Assembly: GCA_002633005.1 (NCBI GenBank)
Contig: NMRA01000577.1
Location: forward strand, 188,001-252,000
Source of the DNA: Phoronis australis
Taxonomy: Eukaryota > Phoronida > Phoronidae
DNA length: 64,000 bases
Direction of reading: 5' to 3'
In this document: positions 1 through 13,000 of the stretch, one piece after another
How positions within the stretch are numbered: position 1 is the stretch's first letter
Layout of the letters: each line of letters begins with the position of its first letter
The notes under the pieces: generated by a model
The model's input: only the letters and a program-made list of their open reading frames with translations
The model's database searches: none
What the model was told of the DNA's origin: nothing
Position numbers and translations under genes: made by a program

Positions 1-1970
1 AAGACGGTTTGGTCAGTGCCATCAAAAGGCTTAGCAATTTATTAGGAATAGTGTTAAAGTCACTTAACATCAGATTACTCATCTGGCGAATATTCAAGTT
101 TTGGTAGCGTCGCCTATTGGCTCAGTTCACGAACTACAAATAGTCAAAACTTGACCAGAAGATCACGGGAGGTCCGTCGTACGTTTCTTCAACTATTGGC
201 AGTGCACGTCAGTGCGAGGCAAGAAAAATCCACTGACCTCTCGGCAAATCCGCTTGCAAAAAGTGTTGATTCTTTGTGTTTCTGTGTGTCTATAATCGCT
301 ATCACCCGAGGGGGGTATTAATTTGCTAACGGTTTCTCTCTACAGTACTGCTTCAGAACAATGACAAAGCATTATGCGGGTGGTGGTTCGGATTTTTAGA
401 AGGGTGGACCTTTTACAGGCGTCAACCCTCGAGTTCTTGGTAAGGAGCTTGACGCAGGTTAATTATGGGGAAGGGAAATCTGTATCCACGGCAACGATGG
501 CTCTCAGCTCTGTGTTCTTGAGATAAGACGGAATTTGTAATACCAGAAATGAGAATCTCGTGACGGTTGCTCGCAAACAACAGGAATCAAATTCGGACAT
601 AATGTGATCCATAAATATGGACTAACGTTCTCGCCATACCGCGAATAATACGCTTACAATCACCGCCCTTCCTTCTGAGCGGCTTTCACCAGGATCAAAG
701 AGAGTGCGGCGTCCGTGTCGCTACGGTTGTGTTGACCGCATTGTCCTGCGCGAGCAAGACCCAATGAAGTGTAATTACACGACCATAAACTGTCGTAATC
801 ATCACTACCTGTACATAATGGCGAATTTTCGTAATGCATTAATGAATAATTTGTGTTAAAAATGAATACCACGGCGTTATTCAGCTGGATGAAACAACCA
901 AGTAAGGATTTGGATTTTCAAAAATCGATGAACTTAAAAGAAACATTGGGTACGATTGAAGGTAAACGACCAAGCGCATCGATACAATAGGGGGATTTAC
1001 AAAAACTGATCAGAGTTAACAATATATCACATTCTTTCAATCTCGTTTAACCAGAATTTTGACTAGGAAACAGCTGTATTTAACTTGTGCCCACTCTATA
1101 TTTTTATGGCTGATAAAAAGCTAGAATAGTTATGTAGTTAGTGCAACCGAAATCGTCCAGAGATTCCAGATCTTCAGTTTGGCTATCCATTTTCACTTTT
1201 GTATATATTTTATGATTTGAGTTCTAATAAAGATTAAACTCGCACTAATTTTACGTGTGGTTTTGTTCGTTATGAAATGTTTAATGTAGCAGTAATCTGG
1301 AAAGTTCCGGGATGGGTTCACAATTACCTAAACTAATTGAGTTTCGCTGGCGATCAAATCTGCTACTGCTTTTGGTACTCCAAGTTTAAAAATAAAATAA
1401 AAAGATATCAACCCGTTCCTGGTAAGAAAAAAAACAACATCAGTATTAAAATGAAATAACAAAAACCGGTATGAAACATATTTAAAACCATCGTTCCTTT
1501 GGGACGTTGCCTATGGTCAAGATAAACACAAATTAAATTTTTTAGTCATTTTGTAATGTTTAAAATGTACCAAGTTAAAACTGCTTTCTACAGGCTGTAA
1601 CTTTGTGCAAATGCCATAGAAAATCAATTTGGGTGAACTAACAACCATCATTTTTGAGACAGTAGTGCTAGCTATTACCTTTCGACTTCATTAGCTCAGA
1701 TCTACGTCAATACAAAGGGCGTGCTGAATAGGCATCATAAAAGTTGTCTGGGGCAAAGGGAATCTGAGCGGTGACCAGTTTAAGCGAGAAGTTCTCCACA
1801 TGGCGTTAGGCCTACCTCCTGCCAAACTTTCAAATCGGGCTTTTTTAACTGAGTGATTACACATCATCACCTACTCAGATGGAAATATTTAGTCAGAGAA
1901 TGGCTTGACGTAATTTTTCATCTGATAGTATTTTTGTTAAAAGTTGCTTACATCGCTGGAAATGGAACAG
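1..1970. other. No gene seen
   Basis: AT-rich sequence with only short random-looking frames and no recognisable repeat. Confidence 0.6.
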
Positions 1971-2812
1971 CCCACTATTCCGCCGGTTCACTATTCCGAA
2001 GGTTCACTACTTCGAAGGTTCACCCCTCCGAAGGTTCACTTCTCCGAAAATGTCTAAAATTTCTGAATCAGGTGTAATTGCTGTACTTTTACATGCAAAA
2101 ATAAGCGACACTTCGGTTATTAGATGCAACTATACCGACAAAAAATACACCCGGCTAATAAATCACTTTGTTTGGATTCCAGGCGCATGTGAAATTGCTC
2201 GCATGTCTTACGAATACGGAGAAATAAGTACGTACTTGCATTTGTGAAAGAATATGAAGTAGGAACGTTGATGAATTATCAACCACGATACATTCATCAA
2301 TCTCATGTCAAGATCGCATCATCTCACAACAGCGTGACAGAAAAGTTTAGGGCCGCTGCGCTTCAACCTCACCCACCGGAACTACTCGCACGGCCGGGTC
2401 GAAACTAAATGTAGTTAGTAAGCTACCCTGCCCCTGCCAGTCTTCACGAAATCTCATTCAGTCTTATAAAATTCAAAACCACCGTTGGTCGCCGGACCCG
2501 TGTGCCATATATTGACGGTCCCTAATTGAGAATGAATCTTTAGTTAGATTCAAGCATTAAGATTGCCAGTGATTGGAACTGAGCTCTTTTGTGACCAATC
2601 TAAATCAAACTTTTCCGGACTATTCAAGACTTGCACATCCTTTAAATGGTTAATAAATGGACACCAGTACAATACCTTATTCATTTTCAGTTCTGAATCA
2701 TTAGTAGAAAATCAGGGTAATGAACTGTCAGAGTTCTGGTTTTGGAATTGTGGACATTCGAAGTGGTGAACTTTCGAAGGTAGCGAACCTTCGGAGTAGT
2801 GAACCCTCGGTC
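1971..2812. mobile_element. Foldback-like element with 16-bp iteron ends
   Basis: Left end: four consecutive 16-bp units (1985-2048) of the form GGTTCACTAYTYCGAA. Right end (about 2752-2812): the same unit in inverted orientation, at least three degenerate copies (TTCGAAGTGGTGAAC, TTCGAAGGTAGCGAACC, TTCGGAGTAGTGAACC). Between them about 700 bp without a supported ORF. Inverted arrays of short direct repeats are the hallmark of foldback-type non-autonomous transposons. No target duplication identified. Confidence 0.6.
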
Positions 2813-5495
2813 ATGTACATGTAACCTTGGAAATCTTTTCCATCAAAATTGTTGCTCGTATGAAATCTTTAAAGCTGTGCACCATTGACATTGAGAGGAC
2901 TTTCTTCATTGACCAAGGTTTTAACGAGATCTAGACTTACCTAATAATGTGAACATCCGAGGATTTTTCAGTGCAAGAAAACGCGGTAGCAAAATGTCTG
3001 ATTTTTGAGAAACGACAGAGTAGTCAGTGAACATACCGTCGGCGTGAACTGAATTTAAAAGAACGGAAACGCACACACGTGTACACGCATGCATGTCAAT
3101 CCACCAATCCACAATTAAAGTGGGCACTTGATGATCAAGATATCTGACGATGACTTTAAATTCGAAATTGAAAATGCCTGCAATTAATCTAAACTATGCT
3201 AGAAAGTACACCAAAGTAGCAAATAACAAACACATTTTCTGATGTTTTGTTTCTTGGTCGATTTTACAAGGCATTCACACCGCACTACTTTTGGGGATCT
3301 CTCTCGATGCTATAAAGTTTGAGCTAGGCATAGACATTTACTTCTAGACTTCCTTGTTACCCTATGGTGTAGAGACCTAGCGCTTTCAATGCCGATGAAT
3401 AACATAAAGCCCGCTCCTACGCAGTCACCACTAGGGCCGGATACGACCCGATGATTATGTGAAGCGCTTTACATCAGAAGTAAATTCAAAATTAATATTA
3501 ACTTGGTTATGATTGTAGTTAGTTGAACTTGTAGTCAGAACATTTTTTTTGTCCATTTATTAAATCCTATCTTATCCTATCGGATAGGTTGGGGCTGGAC
3601 CTTTTCCTCGGAGGGGGTTCGATCGAACCCCTACCCCCGAACCCCCCTGGCTACGGGCCTGGTGTTATGGGGCTAAATACCAACGCATGATATACAAGCA
3701 ATTTTGGTTGATCATGATTTATGAAAATATACTTGAATTCACATGACTGGTATAGTATGATATAAATGGCGGAGAATAAAGTCATATTAATGGTTGATAT
3801 AATTTTTCTTGCATGGTTTATCATCATTCACGATAATTCTTATAAATTCTTGTCGATGAGCAATGATAAATGAACAAAAGAGGCTTTCCTAAATGGTGAC
3901 TATGAATGACATTCAGACTGAAAGCAATCTCATGATGATCATTTATCCTCAGCCTGGCATGAATTCGTATCAGTCAAAATGGGGGGCGTATTCAAAAAGG
4001 TTTTAGTCTGCGCTAGGCCTATCCGCTGCAGACACATTCTTCAGAACCGGCATTGAAAAATATGCACGTTTCGAATCAGATTTAAAGAAACAAAGCTTTT
4101 AATTCGAGGCTATTACATGACGCCAGCGATGAGGAACTCGTGGGCGAGCTAGCACCAGTGAGCAATGAGATTTTCACAAAACAATCGATTCAGTCAACGC
4201 TCAGTGACTTTAGTTTACCTTGTTTGCGGCCCGTAGAGAATTGAGGGAGTGCGGTTAACACAAATTTGCGTCAGTGGGTATTAGCATTGAAATACGAACT
4301 CACACGCTATTGTTGTGCTGTATTAGGCTCCAGACACGCGATGTGGCACTCAAATGTGGGGATTTGACTGTAACAAATTTCCTAAGAAATAGAGAGTATC
4401 ACTTTCCTGTTGAATTCCCGACGACAGAGTGCCTTCCCTGGATTGAATTTCCCACCATGGTCTTCACCTCCCGAATTTAGATGGCCGAAACCGCAACTAG
4501 AAAAGGGTGGCATCTAAGTTATCCCAAAAAAATCTCTACGACAGATTTACTTTCCCTGCCAGTCCTCTACAAGTGACTTCTTTCCGTGTCTGCTTATTAA
4601 AGGGATTGGTAACCTCCCAGCTGCGCATCCCCACCAGAACTTCTGTCATTGTCGCCATTTCCATAGTTTGACGCCGACAACTTCACATGCACGCTGCATG
4701 TTATAAGGTCCAATAAAGACACTTGGAGAATTATTTACAAGTGCGTTAGCAACGAACTCAATGCTAATGTTGTCCTTGATGTCCTTTCATAATTCGCAGT
4801 TTCCCGGCGGCAAAGTAGACAGCTGATCCGGGTAACATCTGAAGGAGCGCACCCTATCGGTAACGAATTTATAGCGTCAATCTTAAATTTTAAGACTGTA
4901 GCATAAAACTATAGTACCGTATAGTCAATACTAAATTCGGAAGGTAGGGTAATTCAGATTTAATTTGACGGTCTCCAGTTTCAGGAATTGAAGAGGTCCT
5001 ATTTTGTTTCTTTTTACAGAATATAATAACAACGAGACGGTATACTAGTGCGAGAGTTTACTGCAGTGGGAATACCCTCAAGCGTCTTACGACCGATGGC
5101 TTGTATGTTCAAATCAGTGGGCTATTTGTGAGACTGTTGATGAATATAAGAGAAACCTTTTTCATTGTTACAGAACGTGCACTGAAAGATGGGATTTTAC
5201 AACGATACATAATCCAATGGCGAGAGTACTACTACACAAAAGTCGGCCAAGTCCGACGACGTCATAACCGTACAGGTAACCAAAGGTAGATTACTGTCTA
5301 CCGCTTGTAGCCTATATGAGTACTTTAAGAAGCAAGGAATCAGCTACCGTGTACACTGCCATCTCGTGACAGTTGTTAATGTCAAAACGTATAGGAATCA
5401 CATACAGTCTTACTGGGTTCTGCCTGGCAGTGGCCTTCCACCCCGGTTTCTTCCAAAACAATTGCGAGTCCTTTCACATCAAAACCGCTACACAG
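2813..5495. other. No gene seen
   Basis: Short frames only. A G/C-rich patch at about 3585-3660 contains a small self-complementary stretch (GGGGTTCGATCGAACCCC) like the edge of a dispersed repeat. Confidence 0.55.
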
Positions 5496-5657
5496 TCGGA
5501 TCTACGGAGGGGGGGTTCAGGGGGTTTAACCCCCCCCCCCTCGGGCCAGGACCCAAAAATTAAAAAAACAAAACAAAAACGTCTCCAGAAAAACAAAAAC
5601 TTCACCGCCAGCATGTGTAAACCCTGAGTAAACCAACTTGGAAAAAATGAGGGGGGG
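5496..5657. repeat. G/C-homopolymer-rich repeat at gap edge
   Basis: Runs of G and C (GGGGGGG, CCCCCCCCCC) around 5506-5542 followed by A-rich sequence, running to a G run at the gap. Resembles the G-rich/A-rich dispersed repeat at 57030 and 32990. Such runs probably caused the gap. Confidence 0.4.
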
Positions 5658-6241
5658 NNNNNNNNNNNNNNNNNNNNNNNNNNNNNNNNNNNNNNNNNNN
5701 NNNNNNNNNNNNNNNNNNNNNNNNNNNNNNNNNNNNNNNNNNNNNNNNNNNNNNNNNNNNNNNNNNNNNNNNNNNNNNNNNNNNNNNNNNNNNNNNNNNN
5801 NNNNNNNNNNNNNNNNNNNNNNNNNNNNNNNNNNNNNNNNNNNNNNNNNNNNNNNNNNNNNNNNNNNNNNNNNNNNNNNNNNNNNNNNNNNNNNNNNNNN
5901 NNNNNNNNNNNNNNNNNNNNNNNNNNNNNNNNNNNNNNNNNNNNNNNNNNNNNNNNNNNNNNNNNNNNNNNNNNNNNNNNNNNNNNNNNNNNNNNNNNNN
6001 NNNNNNNNNNNNNNNNNNNNNNNNNNNNNNNNNNNNNNNNNNNNNNNNNNNNNNNNNNNNNNNNNNNNNNNNNNNNNNNNNNNNNNNNNNNNNNNNNNNN
6101 NNNNNNNNNNNNNNNNNNNNNNNNNNNNNNNNNNNNNNNNNNNNNNNNNNNNNNNNNNNNNNNNNNNNNNNNNNNNNNNNNNNNNNNNNNNNNNNNNNNN
6201 NNNNNNNNNNNNNNNNNNNNNNNNNNNNNNNNNNNNNNNNN
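5658..6241. other. Assembly gap (584 N)
   Basis: Run of N between a G homopolymer and a C homopolymer. Open frames crossing it are meaningless. Confidence 0.99.
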
Positions 6242-8824
6242 CCCCCCGCTCGGCGCCACGCGCCTCGGATTCGACCTTTGGTGGAATCCTAACCCCCCCT
6301 TACTGAAAACGTAGATCGCCTCTGGCTACGTATGACCACAGCAATTTTATTATGTCTCACAATTTTGGTCTTTTCGCATCCACCGATAAAGGAAGCGAGA
6401 TTCCAAACAAGGCTGCAAAAACGCAACTCAAAACTGACCAATTCCTTGCCAATAAGTCCACAATATATTCTGAGAGCAGATTCCAAAAACGTGTTCCAAA
6501 AGTGCTGCCATCCAACTACATATTTTGCAATTCTGGATTGTTAAGGAGCTACTTAAAATCGCAGCAGATTTCTCAGTCGCTATGCAGAAGTGCAACAATG
6601 CTACAGGGGCCACTAATTTGAAGAAAATTGTATCTGCAGCCAAACCAGTGGATTTTTCTTATTCTCAACATGTTTACAAATACAAACAAACCCGCTTCAG
6701 AAAATCTACTGGCAATGCACATCCCAAAACTTCTAAAAAACTTGACCTACCCGAAATATTCAGTTTTAAGGCATTGCAAATTGACCGGGCCACAGTCTGG
6801 CTGGGCAGTGCGGACCATAAGTCGAAAGCCCTAGTCATAAATAGCATCTGTCACAGCGCCATCTATACGGGAGAGTGGTGCAGAGCAAGGATGATTGACA
6901 CGTAAAAATCAGTGTGTGGCATCGTTTGCATGCCTTTATTTGGACGCTTTACGTAGAGACGTGATACAAAAATGAGCCGCAAAATATAGTGAATTGTTTT
7001 GTTTTATGATTCGCTACCTTAAGTGTGCCAAAAAACGCGAACTTCTGTGGAATACATCCGCGATATGTTTTAGTGTTGCGGCGGCCGCAAGACACAAGAG
7101 CATTTCTCCATAGATAGAGCAGTAATGCTGTGCGTTTCTCAACATCAACCAATCGGAATATCTGGATATTGTTTTCCGACAAATCGAAATTTCTGAATGT
7201 TATAGTTCGTTCATTCTGCTAAGTAATGAGAAACCATGTTATATACGATCCTTTCCAAAGGAGTGCAAAGCTTTGCTTTAGTGGGACACAACAATCGCCC
7301 CCCACTGAGTAACGCCTCCTCAACCAACCAGTTTCGCGCCGAGATTGACACCAATTTTACACCCCTCTATCCCCAATCGACACTCGTTCTATTTCAGTTT
7401 GCAACCTGGCCCGTCGATTCAGTTATCCCCGCGGCCCCCCTGCGACGACTTTTCTACCTCCACTCCGCCCCCTTTTGGTTGCTTCAGCAGACCCGTAGGA
7501 ATGTAAACATTATTGGGGATGGGGGAGGGGACCACAGATTAATTTGACTTAACCAAACGTTCACCTTATTAGTGTCAAAATCAGATTCTTCCTTTTCGCC
7601 ACCATTTCAGTCCCGCCCCTTGTCGTCGCCAATTTCTCACCCTTTCGGACTTTGCACTTTGGGGCAAATTCAGGTGGAGGCAGTCACCAGAAACTTGGAT
7701 ACATGTACTATAATAACATTTCACTTTTTAGACCTGAGAGCGTTACGCGGTAACACTGTTAAGGTACGACTTTTAGGGGATATCTTTTATGCATCTCAAA
7801 AAATGTCATAAGTTGCACTGGCTAAACCATTCTTTAGGGGTATAAATTTGCCGTGCGAAACGCCTACCGCGGGCTGCGAAATCCGGAGAAATACAGAAAG
7901 AAACAACATCACCTAAAAATAGAAGACGGAACATCGTGTCGGAAACTTCCGTTATAGTTCCGTCCATTTCCGAGAGTAAAATGAGGCCTAAAGTCACATT
8001 TCACTTTGTCATGGTGATGATGATACAGTGGCCGAATTTCCTCATACTTTGTCAAACTTAACCGAAATAACAAATTTCTTAGAGGGTTATTTCAAATTAG
8101 CAAATACCGCACACTTTACTGTTTGGTTTAGGATGGATACAGATTTTCCCGAATTTTATCAAAGTTCACGGAAGCATCATCAATTTCATGCAACTTCAGC
8201 TTATAATAAAACAATCGCCCATGAATCCTTAGCTACATAAACATGTAAATCAGACCACAACCCTTGCTGGAAATAGCCTTGCTATGTTACATCACCATAC
8301 GGCAACACAGTATGAAAACTGATGGCACGCAAATTATGAGTTGACTGCCGATTGTTTTAAAGTTGCAAAGCATCCGTAATTCATGGCATGGAATTTTTAG
8401 GCAAATTCCGAAGGGGTGGACACAGATGTATGTACCTCACTAGCAGCCGGGAGAGCACGGGGGAGGAGGCATGCCACCGGAGGATTGGGAGCCTTCCTCT
8501 AAGATATTTTCAAAATTGATTAGTGTTAACGTGAATTCTGGTTCATTCCAGTAGCAGCCCATCGCGGTTTATCAGTAAATTTACACTTTAAAACGAAGTG
8601 TTTGTTTATTGACACTACATGCCCTTCAAGTGCCTTCTGTCGTTAGACATGTATACTGCACACGGTCGCCAAAAATCATACTCTTGGCAGTCTGATCGAA
8701 ACAGCAAGTTTCGTATACAAATAACTCACTCGACCTACATTACTACCTCTGTGTAATTTACTAATTATGGTCTCCAAATTCTTCTTTCGTTAGATTCTGG
8801 TGATGTTTTTGGAACAGTCTCAAG
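6242..8824. other. No gene seen
   Basis: The longest open frame (126 codons near 6525-6905) has no recognisable motif and no convincing splice sites. Confidence 0.5.
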
Positions 8825-8970
8825 CAGTGCTGTAGTGGGACGTTGGCGCAAGTAACCACCTTTTGGCATTTGAACGTAGCGCCTAGGCACCGTAAGTTAT
8901 GTTCAGTGTTCAAGGTGATACGGTGGTTTTTGGGCGCCTACTTACCTCTGATTTTACCACTACAACAATG
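8825..8970. mobile_element. hAT-type MITE, degraded copy
   Basis: Begins CAGTGCTGTAGTGG, ends with a decayed inverted partner (CCACTACAACAATG), and is flanked by GTCTCAAG / GTCTGAAG, an 8-bp target duplication with one mismatch. The interior aligns with the intact copy at 33431-33586. 8-bp duplications and CAG...CTG ends are typical of the hAT superfamily. No transposase. Confidence 0.8.
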
Positions 8971-9892
8971 GTCTGAAGATCTTTGTACCCTTTCACGTTT
9001 TTCGAACAGTGTCACGTTTTTTAGTTGTTTGGACCACTTCTTGATGATGCAATGCTTCGCCTGAATATTTCGTGGTTTTTATGGCCTGTTTGATTTTGTT
9101 CTAGTTTACCTCAAAAATAGCCGACTGATCAAACTTATTCAAAATAAAAGACCTAAGCGATTGTCCTGGATATGCTGAGAAGAAATGATTGTGACGTGAT
9201 TGATTCATTGTCTGTAATTGGTCATTTTGTTTGAGACAAGCAAATACCATATCACCCAGACGCACGACGTCCATTTCGAAACATTGACGTCACATAGGTT
9301 CTCCGCAGTGAATGGTTTTAGGAACAGTCTTCTCTTGCATAGGAAATTAATGTTAAATTGCTTTTTTGAAATCATAGCTGAAATTCTTTTAAACACGAAA
9401 ATAAAGGAAACTTAAGATGCCATGGGTAAAAATTGTGAATTAATAGTTTGGTAAAAATCTAATGTTCACTTCATATGCTTTTTTGTGCTTACACCGTGCC
9501 AAGTATTCTAAACAAAGTCAGTCTAAATGTTTGAAGTAACAAATCTACTGTAACTAACGAGTCGATGTGCTAACAGGCAGACGATTAAGAGATCTTAATT
9601 GCAAGATTTCCGATATTTGTAATTGTTATCGCCTCGTTAAGCACACCATAAATAGCTTTTCGTGAGCCCAGTTCTACATGGAAATCTGCAGTAGGTTTTA
9701 ACTGCAAACAGTACCTTCAATAAATTTTCGGTGGGGTTTGTTTATTTTTGTAAAAAACAGAAAATATAATTTTGCATGCTGAGGGTCCAAGTGAAGAGTT
9801 TTACGGTAGAGCCTCCTGGTGTTGAATAATCAAACTGCGGTGTCTTGTTTCGTGATCACATGATTGAACATCGCAGTGTAGATCTGCCTCCC

Positions 9893-10019
9893 GTTCAGTA
9901 ACGCTAGGACTTCGCTAAAAAGAAAGACTTCGCGAGATTACGCGAGATATTGCCGTGTATTTTAAGTGAGAACACGTGACTTTAGTTAGCTCCTAGCGTA
10001 GGTCCTAGCGTTACTGAAC
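9893..10019. mobile_element. Palindromic MITE-like element (127 bp)
   Basis: Perfect 18-bp inverted repeats, GTTCAGTAACGCTAGGAC at 9893-9910 and its complement at 10002-10019, continuing imperfectly inward. No clear target duplication, so superfamily is open. Confidence 0.65.
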
Positions 10020-13000
10020 ACACGCTAGACTTGTAAAATTACGTAACATTGAAACAGTATTTTAGTATGATAAATTTGAACGATAATGCTACTTTATGTA
10101 AGCTTCGTGGGACCTTATCAACAAGTTCGCATATTTAATCAAATATCTTCAAACTACAGATTTTAACCCAGGAAAAGTACTTATTTTTTAAATTAAAAAG
10201 CTTTTTGAATTGATTTTATACTTTTCCCTAATCTGACATTACTTGGGTCACGTGACAATGTCTTTTGGCAAAATCTCAAAACCGTGTTACAGTTTACTAA
10301 GTCATCTGTTCGTTTTCACCATCACACAAAAGTGGAATATTTCAAATTCTTAAAAGCATTTTGGAAAACAATGCATAAAACATAGTATCGAAAAATTATA
10401 TGAATCCAATTATTCAGCTCTGAGTTCTGAGCAAAAGCTGGACATTTTTTAGGGTCCTACATAACCGCAACAATAGAGCCAAATTGCAAGCTTCAGATAC
10501 TTACCCTAAAGTCGTGTTGGTAACACAGACGAATTGTGGACTATAGTCTACAATCATTAGTTGGTAGAGACATAAACAGACTGGCCGGCGGACCCATTTG
10601 TAATCACGGGGTAAGCAACATTATTCTCAATATAAGAAGTGACTCAAGAGTCCGACATAACAGCAAAATGCTGCACAGGCAATGTCAGTTCGCAATGCTT
10701 CGGTTTCATTTTCGAACAATAAGATTTTATTCGTAAAGAATTCGTACAACTGCTAAAAATCCAACATAATATTCTGTGCACTGCAAGGACATGAAACTAG
10801 TTTTTGTTATTTGTAGGCACCACTAGTAAGCTGTGTTACGTAAATGCTTACAACTGCTGTTCGAACAACTTTGTTTCATGAGTAAACGTCTTTTATCGCT
10901 ACCACTGACAAACCGGCCAGTTTTCAGAGAAACAGTCTGGCGGATTGTGCGGTAATTAGTTGCAATAGCAAGAGACTGTACAGCCTCGTCCCGAAGCCCC
11001 AAGATGGCGCTGATAGGCTTAGCCATTTGAGGTTTGGTGAAGATATATCCTTTCTGCATGCTGATTGGCTCCAGCCGTGACGTCATTAAAATCTTTTAAG
11101 GTGGCGGTTATTTGGAAAAAGTGACGAAAATGGAATGTTCCTTTGAGTATGTAATGCCAGTAGTTTTTTCCGGAAACTAAATCAGATCCACAAGAAAGGA
11201 AGATTTTTCATTATTTTCTAAGGCGTGTTGTTGGCTGACATTTGTGATTCAAAAGCAGAAGATATGGTTTTGGTTACCGTTTGAAAAAAGTTGTTTGCAA
11301 ACTTTTTGGCGATTTTGTTTCATAGAAATTATCTTGTTTTTGAATTGAAATACATAATTTTTCAAATCATCAAATCCTAGATTACTTATTTTGATTTTTT
11401 GTACATTCTTCAGGAAATTTAAAACTACGTCACTAGTGATACTCCGACGATTTTCGTAAAAAGTGGTCAAAATTCCACCCAGAAGGTCTAAAGGGGCGAG
11501 GCTGGAGACTGTGGACGAAGACCGGCGACTTGAGTGATCATGTCGGGAATCCCTGTTGGGGAGACGCCTACCGGTCGGAGAAAAATCATATGCTTGGAAA
11601 CAAGGAAATTTGCAGTATGATTGCATAGTATGACGTTTGTTTGCATAAATTGTTTAGTTACTTACGGAATGGTCTTATTCATTGCAATACACTTCGACAC
11701 ACACTGTCGATTACAGCTCCAGTGCAATGTATTTCACAGTTGCGTTTCCATCGGACAAGGCAAAAGAAACATAAGATTTCAAAGTGATGTTAACTGATGC
11801 CTGAAATTTGCAACTCAATTTCTAAGATCAAATACGTTTTAGACAGTTTGCACATCAACAAGTTCGCCAATGAACTCCGACCAGAAAATAGTGCCACTGA
11901 GGAAACTGGAAAATTTTAGATCGCCTTATTTTGTGCGCAGATAATGAGATAAAAACGTAACTCGATTGCGAAATTAACACGCAAGCTACATCAACAATCG
12001 TTTTACTGTCATAGTATTCGGCATACGTCGCTTTAAATCATAAACATTCCCCACTGCTAGATTTATAGGGATATTCAAAGTCTTGCCTGACGATAAGTTT
12101 GAAATACTTTGTTGCAACAAATGGGGATGTACAAAAGGCGGTCAATTTCACCAACAAACGTTTCCCCAGTCTTTTCGCTCACTGCAACCTAATACCAATG
12201 AATTTGCTGTTCCAGCAAGTGAACCCATAACGATTCACCTAATGTGTGAAGCTGGAATTGGACACAAATTTTCTTTAGTTGATGTAATAGGCCATGTTGT
12301 CAGTTTAAATTGTCGGCACAACCAGCGTCACAAATACTTAGGCCTACTCAGTACACCTGAATCTATTTTGCGGTGCTGCCACGGTATCAGATGAAGGACG
12401 TTTTTCTAGCAGAAAAACATACTTTCACAAGGCTCTTGAAAACATGAATCGTCAAGGATGGTTTGGTTGAAGTCATAACACTTTTTTTAATAATATACCC
12501 AATCCTTTAGGACAATCTCCCTAGTTTAGAAGTTGTCTTACATGTTTGCGAACAAGACGAGCAAAAACATTTATCGTGCCATCAGTTCTCGTGTTTAGTT
12601 TATCAACTTCCTCTTCGCAGAACAATCGCCAGTCTTACGCGATTCTCGGGTTCCCCTTGACCCTTGAGGTTCGGCTAGCTATAGACTGTTTATAAACATA
12701 ATTACTCTACTTTTATCAATAGGAAACAATGGTCAAACAATTTGGAAGGGCTAAGATGAATGGGTCATTAATAGCAGTCTTTTAAGGTGAAAAACCGTAG
12801 GTTAAAGATCAAAAGGTTAGAAACCGCGCTGCCTCAACTCGCGTCCGAACGAAGTCCAAATGCAAATGAAAATCACGGAACTATGGGTAATTCAATTCCA
12901 ATTATCTTTGTATTTTATTTTTATAATAAAATAAACGACATCAAGCTCATGCCCACAGGGGTACGCATTCAAAACTTTTAATTCTTTTTCAAATCAAGAA

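Noticed and set aside
5474-6306. Long open frames on both strands across 5.5-6.3 kb
   Set aside because: They are open only because the run of N has no stop codons.
6525-6905. 126-codon plus-strand frame
   Set aside because: No motif, no splice context, composition like the flanking AT-rich DNA.
11249-11626. 125-codon minus-strand frame with a Ser/Arg-rich start
   Set aside because: GC-rich patch looked exon-like, but no family is recognisable, the second half is AT-driven (Lys/Asn/Phe), and splice sites are weak.
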